From positions 2,373,001 through 2,437,000 of the forward strand of contig BSBM01000809.1 of NCBI GenBank assembly GCA_027924585.1: 64,000 nucleotides of DNA. The letters run 5' to 3'. Positions 13,110-24,289 of the stretch are shown piece by piece. Each line of letters opens with the position of its first letter. Positions within the stretch are counted from its first letter, which is position 1. A model generated the notes under the pieces. That model did not search any database. It had not been told where the DNA came from and worked only from the letters and a program-made list of their open reading frames with translations. The position numbers were made by a program, and so were the translations under genes. This stretch comes from Larix kaempferi (taxonomy: Eukaryota > Streptophyta > Pinopsida > Pinales > Pinaceae).

Positions 13110-15746
13110 TCAACTTGATGGTACGTTCTCTTGGCTTTGAATATAATCATCCCAAAGACCACTGTCATAGGATATTAAATTTAATTGTTGTGGCTCTAAT
13201 AATTTTAACGCCACTTCAAGGAAAGGCAAGTCTTTGAACATAGCATTCAACCTCTTTGTTGTTGTATAGTGTGTCCATTTCCCAAATAATGTTCCTTCAT
13301 TGTGGCTTGTCCAATACGCTGCTGGATATATTCTAGAATGAGAGTGTCCAAACTCTTGATGGCAGTGATATATTCGTTCATAATAGTTATCATTTCGACC
13401 AAGCGCTTATCTTTTGGTACTAGCTCTTCAATTGCACCGAGAGGAAGTAAATGACATTCCTCAAATGCTCTGTAAATATTTTGATGAATGTCCTCACACT
13501 TGGTGATAGAACCTTGTACCTCATTTTGCAGCTTCTTCTCCACTTTCTAGCAACTATCCAAGAGTTCTAAGTCCAACTTTAGTTCAGCAGTGCACCTCTT
13601 AGGCGGGTGTTGGGGAATCTCTTTAGCTTTCTTCCTTCAAGTAAGTAGCTTCTTCATTTTATCATAGATTTCTGTGAGCTTTTTCTTTGTAGTTGCAGAT
13701 TATTCCAAAATTTTCCCAAGTATGATCACCATCCCATGCAATTCATATGTTTGCTCAATGAGCAATTCTTGGGAATGAAATAGTTTTTCCTGTAATGTAG
13801 AAGCACACTCATAGAACGGTGTTAAATATTGTCTTTGTTCTTGAGCAGAGTTTAGTTGTTCCGCCAAGGACTGGATTTTTCTTTGTTTAGTTATACTACT
13901 TGATATTGTAAAGCTCCCATTTCTATTGTAAGAGCTTCAACTTGTTGGTCTAGCTGGGTTTTTTTGTCCTGTAACTCACATATTTGATCTTGAAGGTTAG
14001 TTTTATATCCTTCTGAGATCACTACCTGTACATTTAATGAGTCATTTTCATCCTCCAGACTCTGAACAGTATGCATGATTTTCTCTTTCTCCAACTCTAA
14101 ATCATCATGTTATCTTCTCATTTCAATCTCTTGATTTCGTGCCTGCACCAAATTTTCTTTCAGCTTAATCATTTTACATTTGCTCTTCTCTACATATTCC
14201 ACCAACTTATGAATATTATCTTCATTGTCTTGTGCAGCAATGATATTTACCGATGCCGTGAATTTAGGATCCTTATCCGTGCCTTCCAATACCGCAACGT
14301 CTTGTCTGGTAATGATATATGGTTGCACAATAATCTTTAATCCCTTTTTCATTCTTTTTATGATGGTCTTCTTTTCGGATCGAAAACTATTGTTTCAATC
14401 TTGGAAACTGAGTGTTGCTTGGATGGTGTGTATGGTGTGATTCCTAACTCAGCCAAAGGAAGATGAACTCCTGTCAGAGGTACTTCAGTATCAATATCTA
14501 TAGGATTATAGATATCCATGTCATGTTGATCATTACTTTCTGTTAAGTTCTGAGCCTCCACAGATTTCTTGATATGTTCTTCATCCTCACTTTTCTTCAA
14601 TGCTTCTTCTTGTAATCTAGTTTCCTCTTGTTCTGCAGCCATCTTTTTGCCTTTTCCTGCTTTGCCTTATTCCATGCTAATTCAACCCTTTCTTCCTTTT
14701 GTCTCTCTTTTTCTCTCTTCTTGGCTAGATCTTCTTATTTCATCATCTTTTCATTTCCAGTTGTCAGAGCCTCTTCATTAGCTTTCTTCTTTGTTGCTTC
14801 TTCTAAATATTCTTTTGTAGATGTATTTAAGTGGCTGGAACTTGCTTCTGCTTTCTTACCAAATCTTTTTTTTAAATATGTAAGATTCTTTTCTCTTATA
14901 TACACCTCTTTATCTCGCAAGAAGTGGTCTGCATATTCATAATTAATCTCACATGATAAGCAATGTTGATCCACCTTCTGCATACTGTCATTTTTGACAA
15001 AAACCATTTCTCCAAAGTGAAAGCCTCCAGTTCTTTCACATATTCCTCTTATCCCTTGACTTTGTTAAATTTATCTGCCCCAACTACAAGTGGGAGTGGT
15101 GGCCATGAGGCTTTCTTGTTTTCATACAAGAAGTTTCCAACACCATTGATGAAAACTTGTCTCACTATTTCCTTCAATATGATGTAATGTGTAACATATT
15201 TAGGCATCGGTGAGGGGCTCTTAGAACCTCCGTACGTGCGTAGATATGTGCCTTCATGAGTGAAGTAGTAGTCTCCAAATTCGGTGACCATTGTGACTGC
15301 TTCATCTGATATACAATGGGGTTCTTCTTCAAAAATCAATATATATAATGGCATCACGAACTCTTCACAAACTTGATTATAGAAGCTAGCATGTTTATGG
15401 GCCCACAGGATTTGATAAGCCACATATACTAGAGTTTCATTTGGATTCCCGTTGCATCTGAGCTTTGGAAAAGGATTCCTAATAAGAATATAATCAACAA
15501 GATATGATGACATACAAAACTCAGGTTTCTTTTGCTTGATTCCCTCTTGAGCATATTTTATGGATTGCATCATATTTTTTGAAATAGTGTCATCCCAATT
15601 AAATATTGTGTCATGTATTGTGACATCAATGGTGGAATCCATTTGAGCTTGTAACTGCTTGCATTGTATCTTCCATATATTCTGCATAAAAGCATGGCAG
15701 CTACCTTGAATGTATTTTTAAGGTTCTTGGTCTCATATTCCCCACT
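13110..15746 (-). pseudogene. Unrecognised long ORF, C-terminal five sixths (ORF-U)
   Basis: The minus strand carries about 880 codons in several frames joined by about five frameshifts, ending at a TGA at 13110-13112. The largest open part (15687-15049, 212 codons) is a mixed, globular-looking sequence with blocks such as FGDYYFTHEGTYLRTYGG and VFINGVGNFLYENKK. A charged Lys/Glu linker follows (15007-14735, then 14642-14358). Leucine-heptad segments at 14350-14110, 14094-13891 and 13543-13247 look like coiled coils. The end reads SYDSGLWDDYIQSQ. I do not recognise the family. It could be an extra ORF of a retroelement or a decayed host gene. Its N-terminal part lies beyond the inserted TR-GAG element. 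Confidence 0.55.
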
Positions 15747-15751
15747 AGTTC

Positions 15752-15966
15752 TGCTGTGAATATTTAATTAATATTATTATTTATATATTAAATAGATTAT
15801 TAGGGTAATAAGCGAAAGGGTGTAACCCTTCGCTATTCTTGCTCAAGCCCTATAAAGGCGAGCTTATTGTAACTTTATCATCATCTATCAATATATTATT
15901 ATCTTTTATCTCAAATATGGAAGGCGGATTCGCTTCTTAACCTAGTGAATGGATACGTTCACTACA
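15752..15966 (+). repeat. 5' LTR of the TR-GAG element
   Basis: It starts TGCTGTGAATATT and ends GATACGTTCACTACA. A TATA box (tataaagg, 15851-15858) would start the transcript in the middle of the LTR. It pairs with 18406-18620, which has the same length. Confidence 0.92.
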
Positions 15967-15968
15967 TT

Positions 15969-15980
15969 TGGTATTAGAGC
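15969..15980 (+). promoter_or_regulatory. Primer-binding site, initiator tRNA-Met type
   Basis: TGGTATTAGAGC differs by one C-to-T change from the TGGTATCAGAGC complement of plant initiator methionine tRNA. It lies three bases after the LTR, where first-strand synthesis would be primed. Confidence 0.85.
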
Positions 15981-16843
15981 TCAGTTTCGGCTCCTTCAAC
16001 CTGAGCTTGGATTCGGCTCCTCCTACCATTGAGCTCGGTTTCGGCTCACCTATCCTCACAGATCGACTCCTAGGCTCCTGCACACTCACTATCAGCTCGG
16101 CTTCACCATTCTGCCGACTCTCCTTCACCTCTCTCTTCCCTCGCCCCCGTAGCACCTCCTCTCATCTTTACGCAGACCACCATATCCCCACGCATCCCAT
16201 CTCCGTCTTCCCTCCTCCTCCATGTGACTTGCAACCCACCCGCCTGCCTCCCATCTCCCATCTCTTCTCCACCATTTTGTCTCCCTGCTCGCCCTCCCTA
16301 CTCCCTCACGCTGCGCTCTCCCCATTTGCAAATCCCCTTCGCACTCTCCTCGTCCACATCCTCCACCTCATCGCCCATCTCACCCCCGTTCCTCCCCCCA
16401 CGCTCTAAAATTTCCTCCACTCTCGGCTTCCCTTCCAACTCCTTCCCTCCATCAGCGCCTCCACTCCCATCTCCCTCATACATCCATACGTGCTTCACTC
16501 TTCCACGCGATATCCCTTGCCTCCTTCCTGCTGCGCTGGCCTTCTCACACGGCTCCACCATTTTTTGCAGTAGTTTCACTTCACCAAAACCCTAAATTTT
16601 AATAAAGTAAAATATTATATAATAATATTTATATTATTATATTAATCTTTGTTTTATTAAAATGTATTATTCCACCTTATAATAAAAAAATATTTAAATA
16701 TAATATTTATTATTATTATTTTTTTTTAACTACACAAAAAAAATTATAGTAAATCTTATTACTATAGTTATTATTGATTCATCACTTTTCTCAACACCAA
16801 AATAGATTCCAAATATTCACCTCCCCACACCAGGTCAAGAACC
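15981..16843 (+). other. Leader of the TR-GAG element: C-rich block then AT-rich block
   Basis: Positions 16100-16580 are strongly C-rich and pyrimidine-rich on this strand, unlike everything around, and open frames there are low-complexity Pro/Ser/Leu sequences that I do not accept as protein. Positions 16590-16830 are extremely AT-rich. The abrupt change suggests that the C-rich part was captured from elsewhere. Confidence 0.55.
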
Positions 16844-18345
16844 ATGGCCGAGTTACGAGACCAACTAGAAAAATTAGAAAAAGACCAAATTAGAGATTTA
16901 AAAATCGTCGAAGGTCTAAAATCCAGAATGGACGAACTTGAGAAAGTGTTTCGAGAAGATTTAAAGGAAGAGATGAAAAATAACAATGCCGTGCTTAAAA
17001 AAGAAATCAAAGATGAAGTTGTTCTGGTACTAGAAAGAAGGTTGAGTGAAAAATTTGACACTCTGAACGAAAAACAAAAAGACTTGGATGACAAAATGAG
17101 TGTTATGACTCAAAACATAAACACCATAACCCAGAACTTGAGCACCATGGCGCAGAACCATAATACATTAATGGAGGCGTTACAAAGATTAACGCCTAAG
17201 ACAGACCAAGTCAGCGGTCCAGACATGCTAGATGCCTCATTTCATATTTTCACACAGGAAGCACTTGCCAAGAATCAAGAAGAATTGCAAAAAGAAATAA
17301 AGATTAACAATGCCATGTTTAAGCAAGAGATAGAAACAAAAGTATTGCCAGATATGGAGGCACGATTGAACAACCAAATAGAAGCCATCGGTAAGATAGT
17401 AGAGAATAAAAAAGATAAAAATCACCGCCAACAACGAAGCAGTTCAAATATGTCACTTACATCGTCCAATAGTTCCGATCCACCATCATAACATAAAGCA
17501 AAAGGGAATCAATATCACCCTTACATAGTGTACCCACCTAAGGCAAAAATAGAGTTGTCGAAATACAATGGAAGTGAAGACCAATGCGTTGCTTGGCTAT
17601 ACAAAGTGGAAGAATACTTCGACATTTACAATATTCAATCTGACAAGGAGAAGGTGAAATATGCGTCTATGCATATGGAAGGGTACGCCTATAATTGGTA
17701 CTTATGGTGGAAGAGAGACAATTTTGCCTACACCTGGAACTTGTTCAAAAATGATTTTTTTAATAGGTTTCAAGGAATTAAAGAAGATGAATTTTTTAGT
17801 AAACTTACCCGATTACAACAGGTTGGAAGCGTGGAGGAATTCACACATCAATGGGAATCCTTATCGACACAAGTATTTGGGTTGCCAGACAAACAAAGAC
17901 TCGAAACCTATTTAGGGGGTCTTAAACCATACCTCCAAAAAGAGTTAAAGTTACATGACATACCTAATGTAGAGGTAGCAAGACATAAAGCAAAAGCCGC
18001 AGAATGCAAACTGGAAGGAATAAAAACAAGAGGTGATAACCATTATCGACAAGAAAAAGAGACACAATGTAGGTACTGTGCAGATACTTGGTCACCCAAC
18101 CATCAATTCCACAAACCTCAATCATATGCCTATGAAATGGAAAATAGATCAGTCATCTAACAGTTACTTTGATAATAGAAAAAAGAAGAAAAGCATATGT
18201 CGTTGATGCGGTGATGATTGGATCCCAGGCCATAAATGTAGGAACAATCAGACAATACAATGCAAAATAATCAATGGAAAGGAAGTGCAAGTCTCTACAC
18301 AAGAAATCGCGTCCGATTCTAATATCGACACTGAATCTTAATGAA
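16844..18345 (+). pseudogene. gag: Gag-like protein of the TR-GAG element
   Basis: The frame opens at the first ATG after the leader. Residues 1-90 are heptad-rich and charged (coiled coil), followed by MTQNINTITQNLS-type repeats and a second coiled segment to about residue 195. After one TAA at 17489 the same frame continues into a capsid domain of the Retrotrans_gag family: AYNWYLWWKRDN, then FKNDFFNRFQG and VEEFTHQWESL. A knuckle of the form CX2CX4WSPX1H lies near 18069-18110. After a one-base frameshift near 18140 a second knuckle, C..CGDDWIPGHKC, is readable with one TGA inside. Such WxPGH knuckles are typical of chromovirus-like Gag. Two lesions and one frameshift leave it broken. Confidence 0.85.
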
Positions 18346-18388
18346 GGACGACATTAGGAAAATACTCAATCTTTGAGGACAAAGCTTT

Positions 18389-18405
18389 CCAAAAGGGGAA
18401 GGCAA
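18389..18405 (+). promoter_or_regulatory. Polypurine tract of the TR-GAG element
   Basis: The run ccaaaaggggaaggcaa directly precedes the 3' LTR and is the expected primer for plus-strand synthesis. Confidence 0.85.
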
Positions 18406-18620
18406 TGCTGTGAATATTTAATTAATATTATTATTTATATATTAAATAGATTATTAGGTTAATAAACGAAAGGGTGTAACCCTTTGCTATTCTTGCTCAA
18501 GCCCTATAAAGGTGAGCTTATTGTAACTTTATCATCATCTATCAATATATTATTATTTTTTATCTCAAATATGGAAGGCGGATTCGCTTCTTAACCTAGT
18601 GAACGGATACGTTCACTGCA
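18406..18620 (+). repeat. 3' LTR of the TR-GAG element
   Basis: It starts TGCTGTGAATATT, ends GATACGTTCACTGCA and carries the same TATA box (18505-18510). It is the same length as the 5' LTR, and AGTTC follows immediately. Confidence 0.92.
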
Positions 18621-18623
18621 AGT

Positions 18624-19160
18624 TCTTTGTCGTAACTATTTTCGTGGGATCAACATATTTCTCGCACATTCTGAGTGTTCTATATTCACACATTTGACCA
18701 AATCATCTGTTAAGATCACTTTAGGTGTTGGGATATTGTAGGATTTACTTATATGAGTAGGCTGGAAAGAAGAGAAATCGTTCCCCTTAGCACTCGCAAT
18801 GATTATGGATTTCACATCCACATAGGGAAAAATCCAACCAATCACTTATGCACATGGAAATAGCTCTAGGCGTGTAGCAACTTTATGAAGAGCATATTTC
18901 TTGATATTTTGATATATCAAGCTTTCTTTTATCGTTGCATCGGGTATGTTTTGATCTCTAATGAGGTGATAGAGCTCACCCCATTTGAATTCAGGGGCTA
19001 TCCCAGTGGTGGATTTGGTATCCTCGAACTAGATTTCCATGGAAATTTCAGGAGCAGTTTCTTCATCAGAATCCGACATTACCAATCTGGCGTTACACTT
19101 GGAAATCCTTTTAGACATTTCTGAACATTGTGACACAAATGCAACATCATTGGGTTGCAT
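18624..19160 (-). pseudogene. Unrecognised long ORF, N-terminal part (ORF-U)
   Basis: On the minus strand an ATG at 19160, with an upstream stop in the same frame, opens about 179 codons. The frame begins MQPNDVAFVSQCSEM, has an acidic stretch SDSDEETAPE, then KWGELYHLIRDQ and FSSFQPTHISKSYNIPTP. It is interrupted by three stops: TAG near 19030, TAA near 18845 and TAG at 18636. Each falls where a Gln codon would need one C-to-T change. Without the TR-GAG insertion the frame joins the segment at 15746 directly (reading ...RT, SGEYETKNLKNT...), so the two parts are one gene. Function unknown. Confidence 0.6.
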
Positions 19161-20231
19161 GGGCTCCAATGATAAAATAACTAGACAGATTTATATCTAA
19201 AAGAATGATTACAAGAAGAACTCAATGAATAAACTAAATATATGAGCATGCTATATCCTATCAATAGAACATTTTTTTTTCACCCTTCCTCAACCTAATC
19301 ACCAATTGTAACTAAAATGTAAACAAAAGGCTCATACTACCAACAAGTCCATTAATATTATTCTCAGCAAAACCTCCTATGAGACAAAAACTGCAAATCA
19401 GAATTTAAAGGCCCATTGAATATGCATGTATTTGGAAGAAAATCTATGAATTAGGTTCAGCATCCCTTTGAAAAAATGATCATGTTGGAAGGGTTATGGA
19501 CGAGCGACGACTCCTTCAAAAGAGAAGTGTAATAATACCGGTTATCAATGGCAGACTAAAATCCCATATCCAACCGGTCATGCTAAATGGACTCGTCAAA
19601 CTTAGGGCTTCAACAATACTTCAAACACTTTCAAATGCAAAAGACATATACTTAGGGTTCAATCGAAAATATCTGGTCAGAATCGTGTTGAAAAAAAAAA
19701 AAATGCCAGCTAGGGTTTATATTCTTTTAAGAAAACAAAGAGTGTTCAAGAATAAGTACAGAAATTTAGGCTTGAACGACGCCCTTCTCACATGAGAATG
19801 CATTTGGACTAGTTGAAAATGGCGGGCTAAGAATCTTTATGGCCTCAACTAGTGGTTAAGCACGCAATCACAAGATTGGTAGCTATCTAGGGTTAAGAAC
19901 TCCTTCCTTCGTATTGTTCAACTGATAACGGGCAGAGACTTAGGGTTTAAACGAGTCTTATCTAATCTTAAAATCAAAATGGCTCAATATAACCAATCAC
20001 ACAAACTCCTGTAAAACACAATCCCTGAAAGACAATAATCAGCTTATAACCGGGTTTTCCCTTTAAATATAATAAAAATTTACCGAACCCTAAACCTTTT
20101 CAAGTTTCGATCAACGGTTTATACGGGTATAAGCTCTTTACAAGACAATCGGGCGCTACTCATTTCTTTATACTTAAGAAAATTCTACTTATAAGTTAAC
20201 AGCGATCCAATTGGCAATAAGGAAACATTCA

Positions 20232-20395
20232 CATCAATTCATTTCAGAGCCAGAGCTAGAAAAAAATCTACGTCGATGTGTTTCGGAGTTAAAACACAAT
20301 CTACACTGATATGTTTGGTGTTAATACCAATTTGGCGCTGATATCTTCGGTGATAAAACCAATTCTACATTGATGAGACTTGGCATAACTCGGTG
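20232..20395. repeat. Degenerate tandem repeat, about 32 bases, four to five units
   Basis: Units begin aatctac or aatt and end in a ttaaaac-like word; starts fall near 20266, 20299, 20330 and 20362. Conservation is moderate, so this is an old array. Confidence 0.55.
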
Positions 20396-20464
20396 ACGTT
20401 AAAGAATTCAATCATTATGTGAAAAGGGTCGGGGAGTAAAACTTCCTTTATCTGTGACATATGT

Positions 20465-20489
20465 ACCTTGAGGGTTAATCCCTCAAGGT
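20465..20489. other. Perfect 10-base hairpin
   Basis: ACCTTGAGGG and CCCTCAAGGT flank a TTAAT loop with no mismatch, followed by a short T run. In a plant nuclear context this is not evidence of a terminator. Confidence 0.6.
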
Positions 20490-21109
20490 TTTTATACAAT
20501 AACTCGAGAACCCACTCAACCTATTCTACGAGTTGGAGAACCCTATCTCCATGCATCAATCTAGAGTATCAGGCTACTTGAACAGGTCCTACATCTACAT
20601 TATCAAAAAATTTGTTAGTAATTCTGCACACACAAATATTTTTACCTATTTGTTTTACAAAATTATAACAAAATAAAAATAAAAATATAACTCAAAAAAA
20701 TAAAAATTGCAATTGCCAATGTCACCTCATTGGGCATTTGGAGTTAATGCAAGCTTAGGATCTCTACTATAGTTCATCCCAACATAAGGGAACTCCTCAA
20801 TCAGCAATAGTTGATACGACCAACAATCAAAGAATACATCATTGAAGGCATTAGAAACACACTCACCTCCAAGTCTATACATCATATTTGGTACAAGAGA
20901 CTTTTCAACGATTTTGATGGAATTTTTATGACTATTTTGGATCTCATTGGATTTGCCTTAATAGGTAAATGAATAGGAACTAGAATATAGGGTAGGATTT
21001 ATCTACCTTCCATCTTGTATTCTTGGTATCTTCTTTCACTTTTCCTTAGGATCCACTCCACTGGGTTGTGATTTTAACCTTCTTTTTATAACTTGTAACT
21101 TGGGTGGTA

Positions 21110-23311
21110 GAGCCTATCAATCATGGTTCCCTAGTTAGTACCTTCATTGTCTCATTTGTACACATGTTGAATTTCTTTATAGGATCAAGAGCCCCTAATT
21201 ATTCCTACCATGAATTCGTGTTGAATCCACATGACTTCCTCTCAACCTTTTTCTAGCCATCCCTCATAGGGATCCCAAAATTTTGTTTTGATTTTCATTG
21301 TTGCATGCATATCATATCTTGCACTATTGAGCCTAATGCCCATTAGAATTTTCCATTTGCTTCTTAACACTTATGTGTTCCCTCTACTCACTCTCAATTG
21401 CATCTATTTTTCCTACATTTCAAAATGTTATCCCTAGAGGAAACATGATAATCAGTGTGCCCATCCATTACATCCCTTTTTGCATTTTTGTTTAGCATAG
21501 GCATGTTTCGTGCGCTTGGAGCATAATTGCACACCCTATGAAATCATTTCTTCCAGTGTATTATGGCATTGTTTTATTCCTTTTTAGGCTTTATTAATAT
21601 GAAAATGACACAAAAAAATAAATATTTAAAAAAAAAGAGGGGGGCAAGATTTTAGATATTCATTTTGTTTGTGGTGGTAGTTTTAGTTGTGTCACCCTTG
21701 AACACAACACCAATTCTGAGTCTTATTGATAAGTTGGATCTTGGTATTTCCTTAGGAGACAAGCCATGATTTATGAGTTTTACGTCTCCAATTGGTTACT
21801 CTTCCAATCACTATGGAGAATATATTAATGCCTCCTATGTTGCATATTTATACCATTGTTCTCATTTTGCGTCAAATGCTACTGAAGTCACCATTGTGCC
21901 ATGATTATGTTCAAGGGTTGTATTTAAGCTTGTGTTGGCCATTCCTTGGGTTCCTTGATTATTCATGTCCGCCTTACGTATTTTCAAGTTGCTCTCAGTG
22001 TCATTATCATTATCAATGTTCTTTACTCGTGCTAGTCTAGAAGGTCCCCATTGACTTCTCATTAGTAGGTCATTTCTCTTCGACTACGACATATTTCTCT
22101 TAGAAATTAACTTAGAGTCGGTAGCACCTTGTACCTATTTCCATCACTAGTAGGCTACCTTGTGTTTGGTAGATGATGTGTGATCACTGGTTGGTGATTG
22201 AGTGGTTTCCCATATGTTTGATGGCAAAACCTTTACTCAAATTTTAGGATTCATGTTGTATCTTGGTTTCCGTTTTCATATTTTATGGAATTTCATACCT
22301 TTGTCAAGAGGTTTCTTTAATGGTTGTTTCTCAGGGGATATTTTTCGTGTGACACTTTCATTTAGTGCATGCAAGAGACACACTTAGTGGTGTTTTCATG
22401 CAAAAAAAATTCCAAGACCTTGCAAATCAAATCAATTCCTAATATTTTCTCATCCTGGTTGATGGGGGTGCCTCCCTTCCAACAGATCTCTTCCTATCAA
22501 ATCTAGCTCATTTATTATAGGAATTAGATTTAGAGACCTTTTTAGAAACTTGGGGCTTATAGTCACCAATGTAGGTTCCCTCATTATTGAAAGTGAGAAT
22601 ACATCAATTTCCTTTGATTGATAGATTTTACAAATGTTCAATGTCAACACATCTATTAACACTTGTTAGAATGTACTAAGTACCTTGACAATGATTATCA
22701 TTATTAGTGGGTTGTCTCATGTTTGCTAACAATATATATCAATGATCGGTAATCAAACAATGTCTCACATGTTTGCATTTAGATCATTTATTCACATCGC
22801 GTAGACTCTTACAAATCGATGGGTTCAGATTGAAGACCTTGGGCTATAGTAGCATTACATGATTGTGCTATTACTCAAGTTGCATAAGACTGTACCACAC
22901 AATTAATGGCATTGGTACTTTCTAGAGAGCCAATTTGGATTACTATCGATTCATGTTATTCTTCTGACATACATTGAGACATGGATCCAATTTGTTTTTT
23001 CTTGTCACTATGATTTATATTTGGCATGGATCCACTTTGTATTTTTTTTCATGGCCATGATTTTCGATCTCTATATTACATGGATCCATAACGTACTTGA
23101 CTTGCCAGTCATGATTTTTTCCTAACTAATAATGTGTATGCCTACCTAGGGGATAATATAGATATAATAATTTGGTTGTGTTTACAAGGATTCTTCTATC
23201 CTTGATTTTGTCGGACTACATTTAGTGCACTTGCATAATTCCTCCACATTTTATTATAATGTTTTCAACCATAAAATTCCCTTTTGACCTCACACATTAG
23301 GGGGCATCTAT
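21110..23311 (+). mobile_element. 3' internal region of a second Gypsy-1 family copy
   Basis: The order of landmarks matches 1170-3379: the A-rich block (21610), the tract near 22570-22780, and the end cctcacacattagggggcat, which repeats the polypurine tract of the first copy exactly. The two copies are well diverged elsewhere. No coding sequence of a known type is left, so this is an old fragment. Confidence 0.6.
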
Positions 23312-24260
23312 TGTAGCTTTATTTAATCCTCATGGACTTCATTTAGTATATAGGATTTGATTACATCATTTTCGTATACCAATTCACTAGCAACACCATT
23401 AAAAACCCATTTTTGGCCTCATGTGTGCGCCTTTACTATTAGCAATACATGTATGTACACTCTATGCATGTATGGAAAGCTTGAACACTTAAAAAAATGG
23501 ACAACAAATGATAAATCTTGAAATTCCAATTGGAGGTATGGGATTTCCCTCATTCCTTAACTACTCTAAATTATTTCTTCTTGTATTTGAAGAGACCAAG
23601 AGTGTTGATAGGGGTGGAACAATTCTATGGTGAAGTATTTATGTTGGAATGGCTATGATTTTGTCTTTAGCCTTGTATTAACCCCTATATCCAAAATTCC
23701 TATATGCATAGATCATCCCTTTAGTCCAAAGGAGAGCCCAAACTTTCCTAAGTCTTTCCCTCACATGTAACAAGGAGTAGTTGGAGTTGAGTTTTGCAAG
23801 CAAGCTAGGTTAGAGGAACTTGAATCTTGGTGACTATGTGTGCATACAACATATAACATGCATACATTTATACTTGTATTATTTTTCATTCATAAATAAA
23901 GATTTCTAATATCCCCTCCCCAACCAATCATTGTCTCAAGTATATTTGGAATGTTTATTTGATTGTTAGTTTCTTGGTAGCTAGTAGCTTAATAGTAGTT
24001 GAAGTTATTTATCAAATATAATCATGAGTATGATTGATATTTTGAAGGGTGTTCTATGTTGATGAGTAGGTTGGTGAGGAACAACATTGGAGGGTGTTGG
24101 ATCATACTCTCATTCGATCAACGAATTTGGGACTAGCCATCTAGTCACTGGGTACTCTTATATCCTTATAGTTACATTTATGATTTGTATGACTAACTTG
24201 GGAATTGAATAGTATAGTCTTTCATATCTACTCTACATGTGGTTCACCCTAGCCATAGGG
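23312..24260 (+). repeat. 3' LTR of the second Gypsy-1 family copy (right edge approximate)
   Basis: It starts TGTAGCTTTATT after the polypurine tract. A late block resembles the end of the LTR at 4265-4287 (gtggttcaccctagccatagg at 24239). The middle is diverged from the first copy. Confidence 0.5.
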
Positions 24261-24289
24261 GGGAATATCCCATTAACACATAGGTTGAT

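Larger units (their letters stand above)
15752..18620 (+). mobile_element. Complete non-autonomous LTR element of TR-GAG type
   Basis: This is a whole element 2,869 bases long: two 215-base LTRs, a primer site, a single Gag-like gene and a polypurine tract. The duplicated target AGTTC lies at 15747-15751 and 18621-18625. It encodes no protease, RT or integrase, so it must have moved with enzymes from another element. This matches the published class of terminal-repeat retrotransposons with a GAG domain. LTR copies differ at about seven of 215 positions by eye. It landed inside ORF-U and, because 2,874 bases is a multiple of three, removing it restores one reading frame. Confidence 0.9.
19161..21100. 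other. Non-coding stretch upstream of ORF-U
   Basis: Only a 99-codon ORF of no known type (19496-19795, plus) is present. The sequence is AT-rich with scattered aaccctaa-like words. Short repeats and a perfect hairpin are listed separately. It could be the leader or promoter region of ORF-U, but no LTR edge is visible. Confidence 0.4.

Noticed and set aside
15968-16408. A 146-codon Pro/Ser-rich protein in the TR-GAG leader.
   Set aside because: Low-complexity product of a C-rich block that overlaps the primer site; no Gag or other motif.
19600-20110. Telomere-like repeats (aaccctaa words).
   Set aside because: The words are isolated, not tandem, and are common in plant AT-rich DNA.
20465-20489. 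Intrinsic transcription terminator.
   Set aside because: Hairpin plus T run has that meaning in bacteria; everything around is plant nuclear repeat DNA.
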